Source of the DNA: CAYMEK01 sp964389305
GTDB lineage: Bacteria; Spirochaetota; Spirochaetia; SZUA-6; DRHE01
Length of the DNA: 64,000 nt
Direction: 5' to 3'
Assembly (NCBI GenBank): GCA_964389305.1
Contig: CAYMEK010000001.1
Span: 1 to 64,000, forward strand
The notes under the pieces are model-generated. The model saw only the letters and a list, made by a program, of their open reading frames with translations, was not told the origin of the DNA and did not search any database. A program made the translations under genes and the position numbers. Below are positions 8,642 to 17,983 of this stretch, in pieces; position 1 is the stretch's first letter, and each line of letters starts with the position of its first letter.

Positions 8642-10009
8642 ATGGCAGTTGGAAGAGGAGCTGCGGATCTGGACCTGGATCTGGAGGAGGCGAAAGCGAT
8701 CGTCTCCGAGGGCACACCGAAGGAGTTGATCGAGGGCAAGAAGGTCTTGACCCTTACCCCGGACGCTACCCGCACCTGTCCCCTGCCCAGGCTGATAACG
8801 GCCGTGAAGGAGGTGGTGGGCAGCCGGGCTGCGCGGCTGGATTTCATGGTAGCGCTGGGCAGCCACCATCCTCTGGATGAACAGCGCATAATGAAGCTCT
8901 ACGGGATCGACCCGCAGCGCAGAGCGCGGGAGTTTGCCGACAACCGCTTTCTGAATCACCGCTGGGACCTTCAAGGCACGCTCGTCAAAATCGGCACAAT
9001 CTCGGAGCAGGAAATAGAGGAGATCTCCGGGGGATTGTTCCGGGAAGCGGTAGACGTGGACATCAACCGGGCTATCTTCGACTACGACCTGATACTCATC
9101 CTGGGACCGGTGTTCCCCCACGAGGTGGTGGGCATCTCCGGCGGCTACAAGTACCTGTTCCCCGGGATCTCCGGAGGGGATTTTCTCCATTTTTTTCACT
9201 GGCTGGGCGCGGTAATCACAAGCTGGGAGGTGATCGGAAAGAAGAACACCCCGGTACGCGATGTAGTCAACCGGGCCGCCAGGATGGTGCAGGTGCCCAC
9301 CCACTGCATCTGCATGGTGGTAGGGCATCCCCAAGGCTCGGACGGCTATCCTGACGGGGACCCGCGTGCGGGCGCGGAGCTGAGTGCCGGATCCGATCGC
9401 AGCGAGGCTGCCGGCGGGCGCGGCGCAAGCCGGCACTCCGGCACCCTGGCCGGCCTGTTCGTAGGTACCGCCGAGGAGGCCTGGTCCCGGGCGGCCGATC
9501 TGGCCATGGAGATGCACATCGTGTATAAAGACAGACCCTATCACCTGGTAGTGGGTAAGGCGCCGGAGATGTACGACGAGCTTTGGGTGGGAGGAAAAGT
9601 AATGTACAAGCTCGAGCCGGTAGTGGCCGAAGGCGGCAGGCTCATCATCTACGCCCCCCACCTGAAGGAGGTTTCTTCCACCTGGGGACACTACCTCAAG
9701 CGCATCGGCTACCACGTCAGGGATTATTTCCTTTCCCAAATGGAACGCTTCAGCGACGTACCCCGGGGAGTGCTGGCCCACTCGACGCACGTCAAGGGTC
9801 TGGGAAGCTTCGAAAACGGGGTGGAAAAGCCGCGCATCGAGGTCGTGCTGGCTACGAGCATCCCGGAGCGGCTTTGCCGCCGGATAAACCTCGGGTATCT
9901 GGATCCGGCCTCTCTGCGTCTCGAGGAGTATAGAGGCAGGGAGCGGGAAGGAGTTCTGGTCGTCGAGCAGGCCGGAGAGGTGCTGCATCGTCTGAAGTCG
10001 GAGGACTGA
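8642..10009 (+). CDS. LarA-family nickel-dependent racemase/epimerase (DUF2088)
   Basis: A 455-residue member of the lactate racemase superfamily, which uses the nickel-pincer nucleotide cofactor to racemise or epimerise 2-hydroxy acids. Expected residues are present: D41 and R44 in DATRTCP, H75/H76 in ALGSHHP, H160 in FPHEV, the cofactor-anchoring Lys K170 in SGGYKYLFPG, and H183/H186. The superfamily includes a D-gluconate 2-epimerase, whose product is D-mannonate; with UxuB, UxaC and Gnd in this operon that activity is the leading guess. An odd Gly/Ser/Arg-rich insertion of about 30 residues (roughly 238-268) interrupts the second domain. LarB, LarC and LarE are not in the window and must be encoded elsewhere for activity. 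Confidence 0.85.
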   Translation: MAVGRGAADLDLDLEEAKAIVSEGTPKELIEGKKVLTLTPDATRTCPLPRLITAVKEVVGSRAARLDFMVALGSHHPLDEQRIMKLYGIDPQRRAREFADNRFLNHRWDLQGTLVKIGTISEQEIEEISGGLFREAVDVDINRAIFDYDLILILGPVFPHEVVGISGGYKYLFPGISGGDFLHFFHWLGAVITSWEVIGKKNTPVRDVVNRAARMVQVPTHCICMVVGHPQGSDGYPDGDPRAGAELSAGSDRSEAAGGRGASRHSGTLAGLFVGTAEEAWSRAADLAMEMHIVYKDRPYHLVVGKAPEMYDELWVGGKVMYKLEPVVAEGGRLIIYAPHLKEVSSTWGHYLKRIGYHVRDYFLSQMERFSDVPRGVLAHSTHVKGLGSFENGVEKPRIEVVLATSIPERLCRRINLGYLDPASLRLEEYRGREREGVLVVEQAGEVLHRLKSED

Positions 10010-10093
10010 GATGGCGATGGACAGACAACGCGGTCCCGCCTACGCCCGCAACCGGGCCCTGGAGATTTTCTAAAATACAACGAGGAGCACGCT

Positions 10094-11515
10094 ATGAGTT
10101 TTCTAGACGAGGATTTCCTGCTCGGCACCGAAACCGCCCGAAGGCTTTTTCACGAGTACGCCGGGGGAATGCCGATCTTCGACTACCACTGCCACCTGCC
10201 GGTGGCGGAGATCGCCGAGAACAGGCAGTTCGAGAACCTGAGCCGGCTCTGGCTAGCCGGAGACCACTATAAGTGGCGGGCCATGCGCGCCTTCGGGATC
10301 GAGGAACGGCTGATAACCGGAGACGCTTCAGACTGGGAGAAGTTCGAAGCCTGGGCCGCCACGGTTCCCTTTACGGTCCGCAATCCCTTGTACCACTGGA
10401 CGCACATGGAGCTCAAGGATCCCTTCGGCCTGTCCGGCAAGTTGCTCGGCCCGCAGACCGCCAGGGAGATCTACGATCACTGCAACGCGCTGCTGCAGCA
10501 GGAGGGCTTCCGCGCCAGGGGGTTGATGGCCCACTTCGACGTTCGGGTGGTGTGCACGACCGACGATCCCACCGACAGCCTGGAGCATCACCGCAGGCTG
10601 GCCGAGGAGCTGGGCAGCGGAAGCTTCAGGATCAAGGTGCTGCCCGCTTTCCGGCCGGATAAGGCCATGGCCGTGGACTCGGCAAAGGGTTTTATTGCCT
10701 GGGTGGTGAAGCTGGAGAAGGCGGCAGACGTGGTAATCGGGGACTACGCTACGTTTCGAGAAGCCCTGGCCAGTCGCCATGCTTTCTTTCACCAGGCCGG
10801 CTGCCGGCTCTCCGATCACGGCATCGAGCAGCCCTACGCCGCCGATTACACCGACCGGGAGATCGAAGCGATTTTCAAGAAAGTCCGGGCCGGGGCGGCA
10901 CTGCAGCCCGAGGAGGTGCTGAAGTTCAAGTCGGCCGTCTTGTTCGATTTAGCCGTCATGGACGCGGAGGCGGGCTGGGTCCAGCAGTTTCACTTCGGGG
11001 CGCTCAGGAACAACTCCAGCCGTATGCTGGCTGCCGTCGGACCGGACACGGGCTTCGACGCCATGGGAGATTTCGAAATCGCCCGGCCGCTGGTCCGCTT
11101 TCTGGACAGTCTGGACAGCAGGGGCAAGCTGGCCCGGACGATCGTGTACGCTCTCAACCCGAGGGACAACGAGATGGCGGCCTCGATCCTGGGCAGCTTC
11201 CAGAACGGGACGGTACCCGGAAAGATGCAGCTCGGTTCGGCCTGGTGGTTCAACGATCAGATCGACGGCATGACCCGGCAACTGGAGGCACTGTCCAACA
11301 TCGGGTTGCTTTCCCGCTTTGTAGGTATGCTCACCGATTCGCGCAGCTTCCTTTCCTACCCCAGGCACGAATACTTCCGCCGCCTGCTCTGCGACCTCTT
11401 AGGCCGGGACGTGGAGGCGGGCCGGCTGCCGGCCGATCTCCCCCATCTCGGCGGGATCGTGCAGGACATCTGCTGGAACAACGCCGTGCGCTACTTCGGC
11501 ATTCCCGCGCCTTGA
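10094..11515 (+). CDS. uxaC: Glucuronate/uronate isomerase
   Basis: A 473-residue enzyme that interconverts D-glucuronate and D-fructuronate (and galacturonate/tagaturonate). It belongs to the amidohydrolase-fold UxaC family. Recognisable segments are the N-terminal IFDYHCHLP with the metal-binding H-x-H, VVCTTDDPTD near residue 155, QFHFGALRNN near 300, and a C-terminal SYPRHEYFRRLLC. Length is normal. It follows the LarA homologue by 84 bases with a clear AGGAG site and is the last gene of the operon. It links the mannonate/fructuronate step to glucuronate, so the operon can run as either uronate catabolism or a link to gluconate. Confidence 0.95.
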   Translation: MSFLDEDFLLGTETARRLFHEYAGGMPIFDYHCHLPVAEIAENRQFENLSRLWLAGDHYKWRAMRAFGIEERLITGDASDWEKFEAWAATVPFTVRNPLYHWTHMELKDPFGLSGKLLGPQTAREIYDHCNALLQQEGFRARGLMAHFDVRVVCTTDDPTDSLEHHRRLAEELGSGSFRIKVLPAFRPDKAMAVDSAKGFIAWVVKLEKAADVVIGDYATFREALASRHAFFHQAGCRLSDHGIEQPYAADYTDREIEAIFKKVRAGAALQPEEVLKFKSAVLFDLAVMDAEAGWVQQFHFGALRNNSSRMLAAVGPDTGFDAMGDFEIARPLVRFLDSLDSRGKLARTIVYALNPRDNEMAASILGSFQNGTVPGKMQLGSAWWFNDQIDGMTRQLEALSNIGLLSRFVGMLTDSRSFLSYPRHEYFRRLLCDLLGRDVEAGRLPADLPHLGGIVQDICWNNAVRYFGIPAP

Positions 11516-11561
11516 GGGGCTGGGGTGTCCCGGTGCGGCAGGCAGGTTTCGAATCAGGAAA

Positions 11562-12932
11562 TTAAAGGACCTCGCCGCAGGCCTCGGCGAAAACGCTTAT
11601 CGACTCATTCAGGGCATCCTGGGGAATCACCAGGGGCGGGCAGATCTTTATGCATTCGCCGGCGATCCCCACCGGAGCGAACATCAACAGTCCCTTGTGA
11701 AGACACTTGAGGTGGATCGCTTGCGCAGTAGCGGGATCCGGCTCTTTGGTTCCCGGCTTCATCACCTGGATACCCGCTACCAGACCCTTGCCGTGCAGGC
11801 ATCCCAGGCGATCGGGATACTTCCCCTGGATTTCCGCCAAGCCTGGCATCAGCACCCCTTCCATCTCGGCGGCATGTTTCACCAGCCTGTCCCGCTGGAG
11901 TACCTTCAGGTTTTCCAGAGCCGCAACCACCGGCAGCGGACTGGCTGAGTGGGTGGAGGTCATGGAGCCCGGCGCATACAATCCCATGATGTCCTTGCGC
12001 CCGATCACCGCCGACAGGGGCAGGGAAGAGCTGATGCCTTTGCCGCAGACGATCAAATCCGGTTTCACGCCGTAATGCTCGTAGCAAAACATTTTTCCCG
12101 TTCTGCCGAAGCCTGACTGCACCTCGTCAAAGATCAGCACGATGTCATGTTCCCGGCAAAAGCCCTGCAGCGCTTGAGCGTATTCCACGGGCAGGAAGTC
12201 CGGTCCCACCCCTTGGAAGCTCTCGGTGATCACCCCCGCAATCTGCTCAGGCTCGACCTTCAGCTTTTCAAGGCTGTCCACAAACAGCTCGAAGGAAATA
12301 TCCTCATTCTTGTAGCCGTCGGGGAAGGGAACCTGTACAAAGGTCCGGCCCTCATCCACGATCCAATTCTTCAGGCCCGCGATGCCTCCGGCTAGCTGTG
12401 CTCCCAGGGTCCTGCCGTGAAAGGCGTTTTGAAATCCCACGATATAGCGCTTTCTCTCCCCATACCTGTCCAGGGCGTAGGTCTTGGCCAGCTTGAGCGC
12501 ATTCTCGACAGCCTCGCTTCCGGTGGTCAGGAGGAATACATAGTAGTTCGGCGGGTCGGGCGCCAGAGCCTGCAGCGCCCGAGTCAGCTCGGCCCTCCTC
12601 TGATGCACAAAGACATAGGCGGACAGCAACGGCTTCCTCAGAGCCCGCTCCAGGGCCTTGCGGATCTCCTTCCGGCCGTGACCGGCATTGGTGATCAGCA
12701 CACCGCTGGACCAATCGATCCATACATTTCCCCAGCGATCGGCCACCTGGAACCCCTCGGCCCGGTCCCAGACCACCGGTGGCTGGCCCATCATCGACCG
12801 CGGTTCGGAATCCTGGAGGGCGCGGAAGATCGGAAGGCTCTCCGGTACGGGTATCTTGGTGCGGATCCTCCGGTACTTGGTCTTCACGGGCGGCACATCA
12901 AGAGGGGTCAGGTCGAACTTCCCTACTGACAT
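11562..12932 (-). CDS. Class III PLP aminotransferase
   Basis: A 456-residue omega-aminotransferase of fold type I, class III (GabT/acetylornithine type). Visible motifs are LLTTGSEAVENALKLAK (cofactor phosphate loop), NAFHGRT, IFDEVQSGFGRTG with the cofactor-binding Asp, and VCGKGISSSLPL with the Schiff-base Lys. The N-terminal 50 residues are longer than in plain GabT. Amino donor and acceptor cannot be read from sequence; 4-aminobutyrate and related omega-amino acids are the usual substrates. It converges with the uxaC operon, and no neighbouring gene points to a pathway. Confidence 0.88.
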   Translation of the reverse strand: MSVGKFDLTPLDVPPVKTKYRRIRTKIPVPESLPIFRALQDSEPRSMMGQPPVVWDRAEGFQVADRWGNVWIDWSSGVLITNAGHGRKEIRKALERALRKPLLSAYVFVHQRRAELTRALQALAPDPPNYYVFLLTTGSEAVENALKLAKTYALDRYGERKRYIVGFQNAFHGRTLGAQLAGGIAGLKNWIVDEGRTFVQVPFPDGYKNEDISFELFVDSLEKLKVEPEQIAGVITESFQGVGPDFLPVEYAQALQGFCREHDIVLIFDEVQSGFGRTGKMFCYEHYGVKPDLIVCGKGISSSLPLSAVIGRKDIMGLYAPGSMTSTHSASPLPVVAALENLKVLQRDRLVKHAAEMEGVLMPGLAEIQGKYPDRLGCLHGKGLVAGIQVMKPGTKEPDPATAQAIHLKCLHKGLLMFAPVGIAGECIKICPPLVIPQDALNESISVFAEACGEVL

Positions 12933-13222
12933 CCTGCCTGCTCCTCGTACCTTGTGTCCGGTCCAGCGGCCCGGCGAATTTCCTCATTAGCTTTCATCTC
13001 GGCCGTGATTATAAGCCCACCGACGACAGTAATCTCGAATTTATTATCCATGGCGGGTATATTATGTCCCATCTGCTGCGATCCGGCAAATATCTAGGGC
13101 TGAATAGCCTTGCCTCCGGAGCGGCCCCGCGTCCTTGACAGATCTTTCAGAATCGGTGAACGTTGAACGAACTATCTGTCTTTCGAGGCCGCCGGCGGCC
13201 GGCAGGAGAGAAAGGAGTCGTT
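12933..13222. other. Intergenic region between divergent genes
   Basis: About 290 bases between the class III aminotransferase (minus) and the small SpoIIAA-like protein (plus). It has a TATAAT on the minus strand at about 13010-13015 without a convincing -35, and a TTGACA near 13135 on the plus strand without a matching -10 at proper spacing. No tRNA, repeat or reading frame with coding character was seen. Confidence 0.4.
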
Positions 13223-13582
13223 GTGAAACGTGTGCAGTTCATAGAACATAAGGGCAAGAAGATTCTTCATTTAGATTTCTCGAGCTGCAAGGTCGCCGAG
13301 CTGGAGGCAACTATCGAAGAGGCGAAACAGCTCATCAGCGGCCAGCCCCCTAATTCGTTGTTGATTCTTACCGATGTCACCGACACGGAAATGAGCCGGG
13401 AGAGCAGCCGCTTGATTAAAGATTTCACCACGCACAACAAGCCCTATGTGACCGCCTCGGCCGTGGTAGGTGTGGCTGGACTGAAGAAGATCGTCTATGA
13501 CGCGGTGATCCGCTTCTCGGGCCGGCAAATCGCCACCTTCGACACGGTGGAGCAGGCTAAGGACTGGTTGGCCAAGCGGTAA
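13223..13582 (+). CDS. Small SpoIIAA/STAS-like protein
   Basis: A 119-residue cytosolic protein starting at GTG 13223, preferred because AAAGGAG lies just upstream; a longer frame from 13163 adds a basic stretch with no ribosome site. The alternating pattern (IEHKGKKILHLDFSSC, LLILTDVTD, then a helix and VVGVAGLKKIV) fits an alpha/beta STAS or SpoIIAA-like fold found in many environmental bacteria as a stand-alone protein of unknown role. No phosphorylatable Ser context typical of anti-sigma antagonists is clear. It stands alone between oppositely oriented genes. Confidence 0.55.
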   Translation: MKRVQFIEHKGKKILHLDFSSCKVAELEATIEEAKQLISGQPPNSLLILTDVTDTEMSRESSRLIKDFTTHNKPYVTASAVVGVAGLKKIVYDAVIRFSGRQIATFDTVEQAKDWLAKR

Positions 13583-13709
13583 GCACCCGGTGCGCTTCCT
13601 GTCTTTGAGGTTGAGAAAGGAAGGGTTTGACCGTCATCGAAGAGATCAGGCAGCCGTAGGATATAGGCCAAACAGCCTGTAGGGTTTCCTGTTGCTGTCT
13701 TCTAGCTTT

Positions 13710-15236
13710 CTATTCGCCGGAGATTGTTTGGGCCTGCCGAAACCGCTCTCTGAGGTTATCATATAAATCCAGGAATTGTTCGTACTGCTTCTCGTATTGG
13801 GCATGAGGATGTGCATGGTAAAGCTCCCGATCGTAGGCGCATATCTTGATAGCCGCCTCCGGGATCGATGGTATCGAGCCCAGCGCCCTGGAGCAGATCA
13901 GCATATTGCCTACTAACCCCGTATCCGTGAAACCCGTGGTTCGAATCGGCCTCCGCAGGATCTTGCCCAGTATGTTCAGCCAGGCCTCGCTCTTGAGCCC
14001 TCCCCCGACAGCTACGATCTGACTGGTCGTAATTCCGAGGGATTCGAGTGTTTCCAGGCAATTGCGTAGTGCAAAGGAGACTCCTTCCATGATCGCCTTG
14101 ATGAAGTGAGCTTTTCGTGTACCCAGGTTGATACCGAAAAAGACGCCCCTCGCGTTGGCGTCCCAGTAGGGGGTCCGCTCCCCGTTCAGATATGGTAGAA
14201 AGATCAGTCCGCCGGAACCGTCCGGTATGCCTCTGATGGCGCTGTTGTACTGCTCGAAAACATCGCCAGAGCCTTGACCCGGGGAGCCATCCTTATCGAA
14301 AGCGCTTCGAAACCAGTTCAGAGATTCCCCGGCAGTCTGGGTGACGCCCATCATCACCCATTTGTCCCGCAGGCAGTAGTTCCAGCAGATGGTCCGATCC
14401 TGAGGGTCCGGCAGGGGCCTGTCGGCGCAGGCGGCCACCACCCCGGCGGTGCCGACGATCAGCGTAACCTGTCCTGATTCGACCATTCCTGCTCCCAAAG
14501 CTGCCGTGGAGCAGTCGGCGCTGCCGTTGGCCACCGGTGTGCCCACGCGCAAACCCGTGGCCCGAGCAGCCTCGCCGGTAACCGATCCAATGATCTCGTC
14601 GGATGGTCTTGCTTCGGGAAGGAAAGCTCCGGGAACACCAAACAGCTCGAGCATCGTTTCGGACCAGCGTCTTTCCCGCACATTGAAAAGCAGGGTCCCG
14701 CTGGCGTCGGAGTAGTCGGTTGCCATCTCGCCGGTAAGACGGTACTTGAGGAAATCTTTGGCCACCAGGACATGCGCGATTGCGGACCACAGATCCGGTT
14801 GATTATCTTTGATCCATTTCAAATGGAGAGCCGTGTAAGTCGTGGTGGCTACGTTCTGGGTTTCGGCAAATACCGAGGCTTTCTTCGACCGATCGCGGTT
14901 GATGAGCCCGGCGATCGGGCTGCTTCTCTGGTCCATCCAGGTAATGGCCGGCCGGAGGATCTGCAGAGAGGAATCGATATGGGCCTGGGTGTGCATCTGC
15001 CCGCAGATTCCGATTCCAACGATCTGCGAAAACAGCCGGGAGTGAGAGTCTTTCAGTGATTTGCAGCAGGTGATGAGAGCCCGCCACCACCGCTCGGGAT
15101 CCTGTTCGGCATACCCCGGCTCGGGCGTATCGATCGGATAATCGGCGCTAGCCGAGGCTTCGACCTGCCCGTTGGTGTTCACCAGACCGGTCTTCAGCCC
15201 CGTAGTTCCCAAATCGATGCTCAGGATGATATCCAT
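13710..15236 (-). CDS. FGGY-family carbohydrate kinase (xylulokinase-like)
   Basis: A 508-residue sugar kinase of the FGGY family. The N-terminal ATP phosphate motif is SIDLGTTGLKTGL, the substrate-side motif GICGQMHTQ is followed by TWMDQRS, and the C-terminal adenosine motif is VAVGGGLKSEAWLNIL. Closest in style to xylulokinase, but LsrK and other ketose kinases share this architecture. It is the last gene of the minus-strand operon (binding protein, ATPase, two permeases, class II aldolase, kinase) and probably phosphorylates the imported sugar before aldol cleavage or epimerisation. Confidence 0.85.
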   Translation of the reverse strand: MDIILSIDLGTTGLKTGLVNTNGQVEASASADYPIDTPEPGYAEQDPERWWRALITCCKSLKDSHSRLFSQIVGIGICGQMHTQAHIDSSLQILRPAITWMDQRSSPIAGLINRDRSKKASVFAETQNVATTTYTALHLKWIKDNQPDLWSAIAHVLVAKDFLKYRLTGEMATDYSDASGTLLFNVRERRWSETMLELFGVPGAFLPEARPSDEIIGSVTGEAARATGLRVGTPVANGSADCSTAALGAGMVESGQVTLIVGTAGVVAACADRPLPDPQDRTICWNYCLRDKWVMMGVTQTAGESLNWFRSAFDKDGSPGQGSGDVFEQYNSAIRGIPDGSGGLIFLPYLNGERTPYWDANARGVFFGINLGTRKAHFIKAIMEGVSFALRNCLETLESLGITTSQIVAVGGGLKSEAWLNILGKILRRPIRTTGFTDTGLVGNMLICSRALGSIPSIPEAAIKICAYDRELYHAHPHAQYEKQYEQFLDLYDNLRERFRQAQTISGE

Positions 15237-15274
15237 GCCTCTCGCCGCCTTGTCGATTCCTTATCGATGAAATC

Positions 15275-15952
15275 CTAGACGCTCCTGGCCTGAGGTTTCT
15301 GCCCGTACATGTTTCTGGCGAAATAGCGCATCTCGCGGATATCCTCTTCGGCTATTAGCTTGGGAGAACCGATGCTCAATGCCATGATGTATACCTGCGC
15401 GGTCTTCTCGACCACATAGCTCACCTTCAGCACTTCCCTCAGGTCCCGCCCGGTGCAGAGGGTTCCATGGTTGGGAAGCAAAACGGCGTTTCGTTCACTC
15501 CCCAAAGCCCGGATTACGTTTTCGGCCAACTCCGGTGTGCCGGGAAGAGCGTATTCGGAGCAAACGATTTTCTCGCCGACAATCTGCACAAAGTCCTCAC
15601 TGATTCCCGGCAGCTCCATATGATTGACCCCCAGGACGCTAGAATAGACGGGATGAGTATGGATTACCGCCCCGACGTCGGCCCGGGCTTTGTACACAGC
15701 TGCGTGCATGGCCTTCTCGATGGAGGGAACCGCTGTGCCGTCGACCACTTCCAACTGTTCGTTCAAAACGACTATATCCCGGGTGCGGATATCCTCGTAC
15801 TCGACGCCGCTTGGGCTGATATAGATCAGTCCGGTTTCATGGTCGCGGATGCTGATGTTTCCCCAGGTTCCGACCGTAAGGCGTTGTTTGATCATGGTTA
15901 GACCGCCCACCACAACCAGCTCTTTCAGTTCTTCTTTTATCTTGACAGGCAT
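15275..15952 (-). CDS. Class II aldolase/adducin family sugar-phosphate enzyme
   Basis: A 225-residue zinc enzyme of the fuculose-phosphate aldolase/ribulose-phosphate epimerase family. Zinc ligands appear in VIHTHPVYS and in LLPNHGTLC; the catalytic acid is in VPSIEKAMHAAVY; the phosphate-binding start is GTWGNISIRD. The size and IEKAMHA variant fit L-fuculose-1-phosphate-type aldolases or L-ribulose-5-phosphate 4-epimerases. The gene lies between the second permease and the FGGY kinase, 24 bases from the permease, so it probably acts on the product of that kinase. A second family member lies at the end of the divergent operon. Confidence 0.85.
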   Translation of the reverse strand: MPVKIKEELKELVVVGGLTMIKQRLTVGTWGNISIRDHETGLIYISPSGVEYEDIRTRDIVVLNEQLEVVDGTAVPSIEKAMHAAVYKARADVGAVIHTHPVYSSVLGVNHMELPGISEDFVQIVGEKIVCSEYALPGTPELAENVIRALGSERNAVLLPNHGTLCTGRDLREVLKVSYVVEKTAQVYIMALSIGSPKLIAEEDIREMRYFARNMYGQKPQARSV

Positions 15953-15976
15953 CTGTTGCCTTCCTTTCCATCCAGC

Positions 15977-16963
15977 TCAGGCAGCTCTGCGCTCCTGAAA
16001 TTTGGTACTGATGAAGTTCACCACCATCACCACGATGATTATGATTCCCCAGATCGCGATCGTCAGAAACGAGCTAACCCTCAGTAAATTGAGGCCGCTG
16101 GATACGATCTGGAGGATAACCAAGGCCATGACTATGCCGGCCACGCGTCCGAACCCCCCAGAGGCACTGGTTCCTCCCAACACCGAAGCCAGTACCGTGA
16201 CCAGAAGGTACGATTCTCCGTATCCCGCTTTAGCCGAATTAAAGCGGGAGATCATGATCAGCGCGGCGATACCCGCGTACAGGCTCGACAACAGATACGT
16301 GTTGAACAGAACCGCCCCGTTGTTCACTCCCGAGAAATAGCTGGCAGTTGGATTGGAGCCAAGCATGTAGATGTTGAAACCCAGCGGCGTCCTGTTCAGG
16401 ATGATCGCCAGGGCGAAGGCACAGAGGGCGAAAATGATCGTACAGAAGGGAATGCCTCCTATGGTTCCATTGCCGATGAACCGCACCGCATCGGGCAGAC
16501 CGGAAATCACGTACCCTTTGGTGATCACGATCGTCAGACCGTTGATCAAGGTCATCATCCCCAGGGTAGCCAGGATCGGGGAAACGTTCAGCCCGGCGAT
16601 CAATAAACCGTTGACCAGCCCGATTATCAGGGCGGTGGCGAGTCCCGCCGCGATAGCCAGCACCACGATCCAACCCGCAGCTGGCGGAGGCGCCGCCGGA
16701 TCGATTGTTCCGGTCAGAATCAAGGCGGTAACGATGCCAGTCATATTGGCCGTAGCGATAATGGAGAGGTTGATCCCGCCGGTGAGCATGGTAACCATCA
16801 TGGCCATGCTGAGTAGCCCCAGCTCGGGAAGCTGAAATGCCATAGACTGAAGGTTACCGAAGCTCAAGAATTGAGCGGGATTGAGAATCCACATGAGGAT
16901 GAAGACTGCCACCATGATCAGGCTCAGGATATAAGCTTGAGAAAGTTTAAACCTCAACTCCAA
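15977..16963 (-). CDS. Sugar ABC transporter permease (RbsC/AraH family)
   Basis: A 328-residue membrane protein of the BPD_transp_2 family with about nine to ten helices. Family landmarks are GGINLSIIA near residue 66, VNGLLIAGLNVSPILATLGMM with the coupling region, and SAKAGYGESYLLVTVLASVLGGTSASGG split across the late loop (about 250-275). It forms the membrane channel with the second permease 12 bases upstream and the double-headed ATPase. Two different permeases instead of one repeated RbsC is usual for rhamnose-, AI-2- and galactofuranose-type importers. Confidence 0.9.
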   Translation of the reverse strand: MELRFKLSQAYILSLIMVAVFILMWILNPAQFLSFGNLQSMAFQLPELGLLSMAMMVTMLTGGINLSIIATANMTGIVTALILTGTIDPAAPPPAAGWIVVLAIAAGLATALIIGLVNGLLIAGLNVSPILATLGMMTLINGLTIVITKGYVISGLPDAVRFIGNGTIGGIPFCTIIFALCAFALAIILNRTPLGFNIYMLGSNPTASYFSGVNNGAVLFNTYLLSSLYAGIAALIMISRFNSAKAGYGESYLLVTVLASVLGGTSASGGFGRVAGIVMALVILQIVSSGLNLLRVSSFLTIAIWGIIIIVVMVVNFISTKFQERRAA

Positions 16964-16975
16964 TCCTCCTTGAGA

Positions 16976-17971
16976 CTATTCCTCTTCGAGGATGATGGCC
17001 CGACGGGTCCTGGTTCTTCGCTGATAGGCGCTGAAGGAAACGCTTAGGATGATCACCAGTCCGATGAACACGTTGTACCAGAAGGACGAGACCCGCATCA
17101 GGGTCAGGCCGTTGCTCATGATCGCGATAAGGGTTACCCCTAGGATTGTTCCGAACAGTGTTCCAGTTCCCCCGGCCAGACTGGCTCCACCCAGCACCAC
17201 GGCGGCAAGTACGTCGAGTTCTTTTCCCACAATGGAGTTCGGGGCCACAGTTTGCACCAGCAGCGCTTGTACCAATCCGGCGAGCCCGGCCATCAAACCC
17301 ATAAAGGAGTAGACGAACATCTGGAGCTTGAAGATGTTGAAACCGACTCGCTTGGCCGCCGTCATACTCCCGCCCATGGCGTAGATGCCTCGGCCGAGCC
17401 TGGTGAAGTGCAGAATGACCCAGGCAATTAGGATCAAAATGATCCAGATCAGAGTGATGATAGACAGCCCGTATGCTATGCCTTCGGAGCTTCGCAGTGT
17501 AAACACGCGGATGTCGGCGAAGGATCGAAACCAATCCGGTAGAGCATAGATCCATCTGCCCCCCGAGATTACCGTCAGGATTCCGTAGAAGATGTTCAAG
17601 GTAGCGATGGTGGTGATGATGGTGGGTATTTTAAAGAAGTGGATCAGGCTCGCATTGACCAGGCCAAGGGCGATACCAACCCCTGCTGCGAGCAGGAAAG
17701 CCAGCAGGATGTTTCCCCCGTATTTGATGATGACCACCGCCATGACATATTCAGCCACGGTTGCTACTGCGGTGAAGGAGATATCGATTCCTCCCGAGAT
17801 CAATACGAAGGTAACTCCAACGGCGAATATGCCGATGAAGGAGTAGCTCTTCAGCAGATCAAACATATTCTCCAGGGTAAAAAACTTGGGATTGATTAGG
17901 GTGATGACCATGGAAAAGAGAACTATGACCAGCAGCACGTAGGTTTCATGCTGTTTGAACCACTTCTTCAT
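16976..17971 (-). CDS. Sugar ABC transporter permease (RbsC/AraH family)
   Basis: A 331-residue BPD_transp_2 permease with an N-terminal basic start (MKKWFKQHE), about nine helices, and the family motif LISGGIDISFTAVA near residue 58. The late segment VLAAVVLGGASLAGGTGT contacts the ATPase in related systems, and the basic tail QRRTRTRRA is cytoplasmic. It follows the ATPase gene by 12 bases and precedes the paired permease, so the two likely form a heterodimeric channel. Confidence 0.9.
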   Translation of the reverse strand: MKKWFKQHETYVLLVIVLFSMVITLINPKFFTLENMFDLLKSYSFIGIFAVGVTFVLISGGIDISFTAVATVAEYVMAVVIIKYGGNILLAFLLAAGVGIALGLVNASLIHFFKIPTIITTIATLNIFYGILTVISGGRWIYALPDWFRSFADIRVFTLRSSEGIAYGLSIITLIWIILILIAWVILHFTRLGRGIYAMGGSMTAAKRVGFNIFKLQMFVYSFMGLMAGLAGLVQALLVQTVAPNSIVGKELDVLAAVVLGGASLAGGTGTLFGTILGVTLIAIMSNGLTLMRVSSFWYNVFIGLVIILSVSFSAYQRRTRTRRAIILEEE

Positions 17972-17983
17972 ACAGACATCCCC

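Noticed and set aside
7976..9988. 670-codon open frame on the minus strand.
   Set aside because: It runs antisense to two clear genes (HAD and LarA homologue), has no domain, and its composition is typical of the antisense frame in GC-rich genes.
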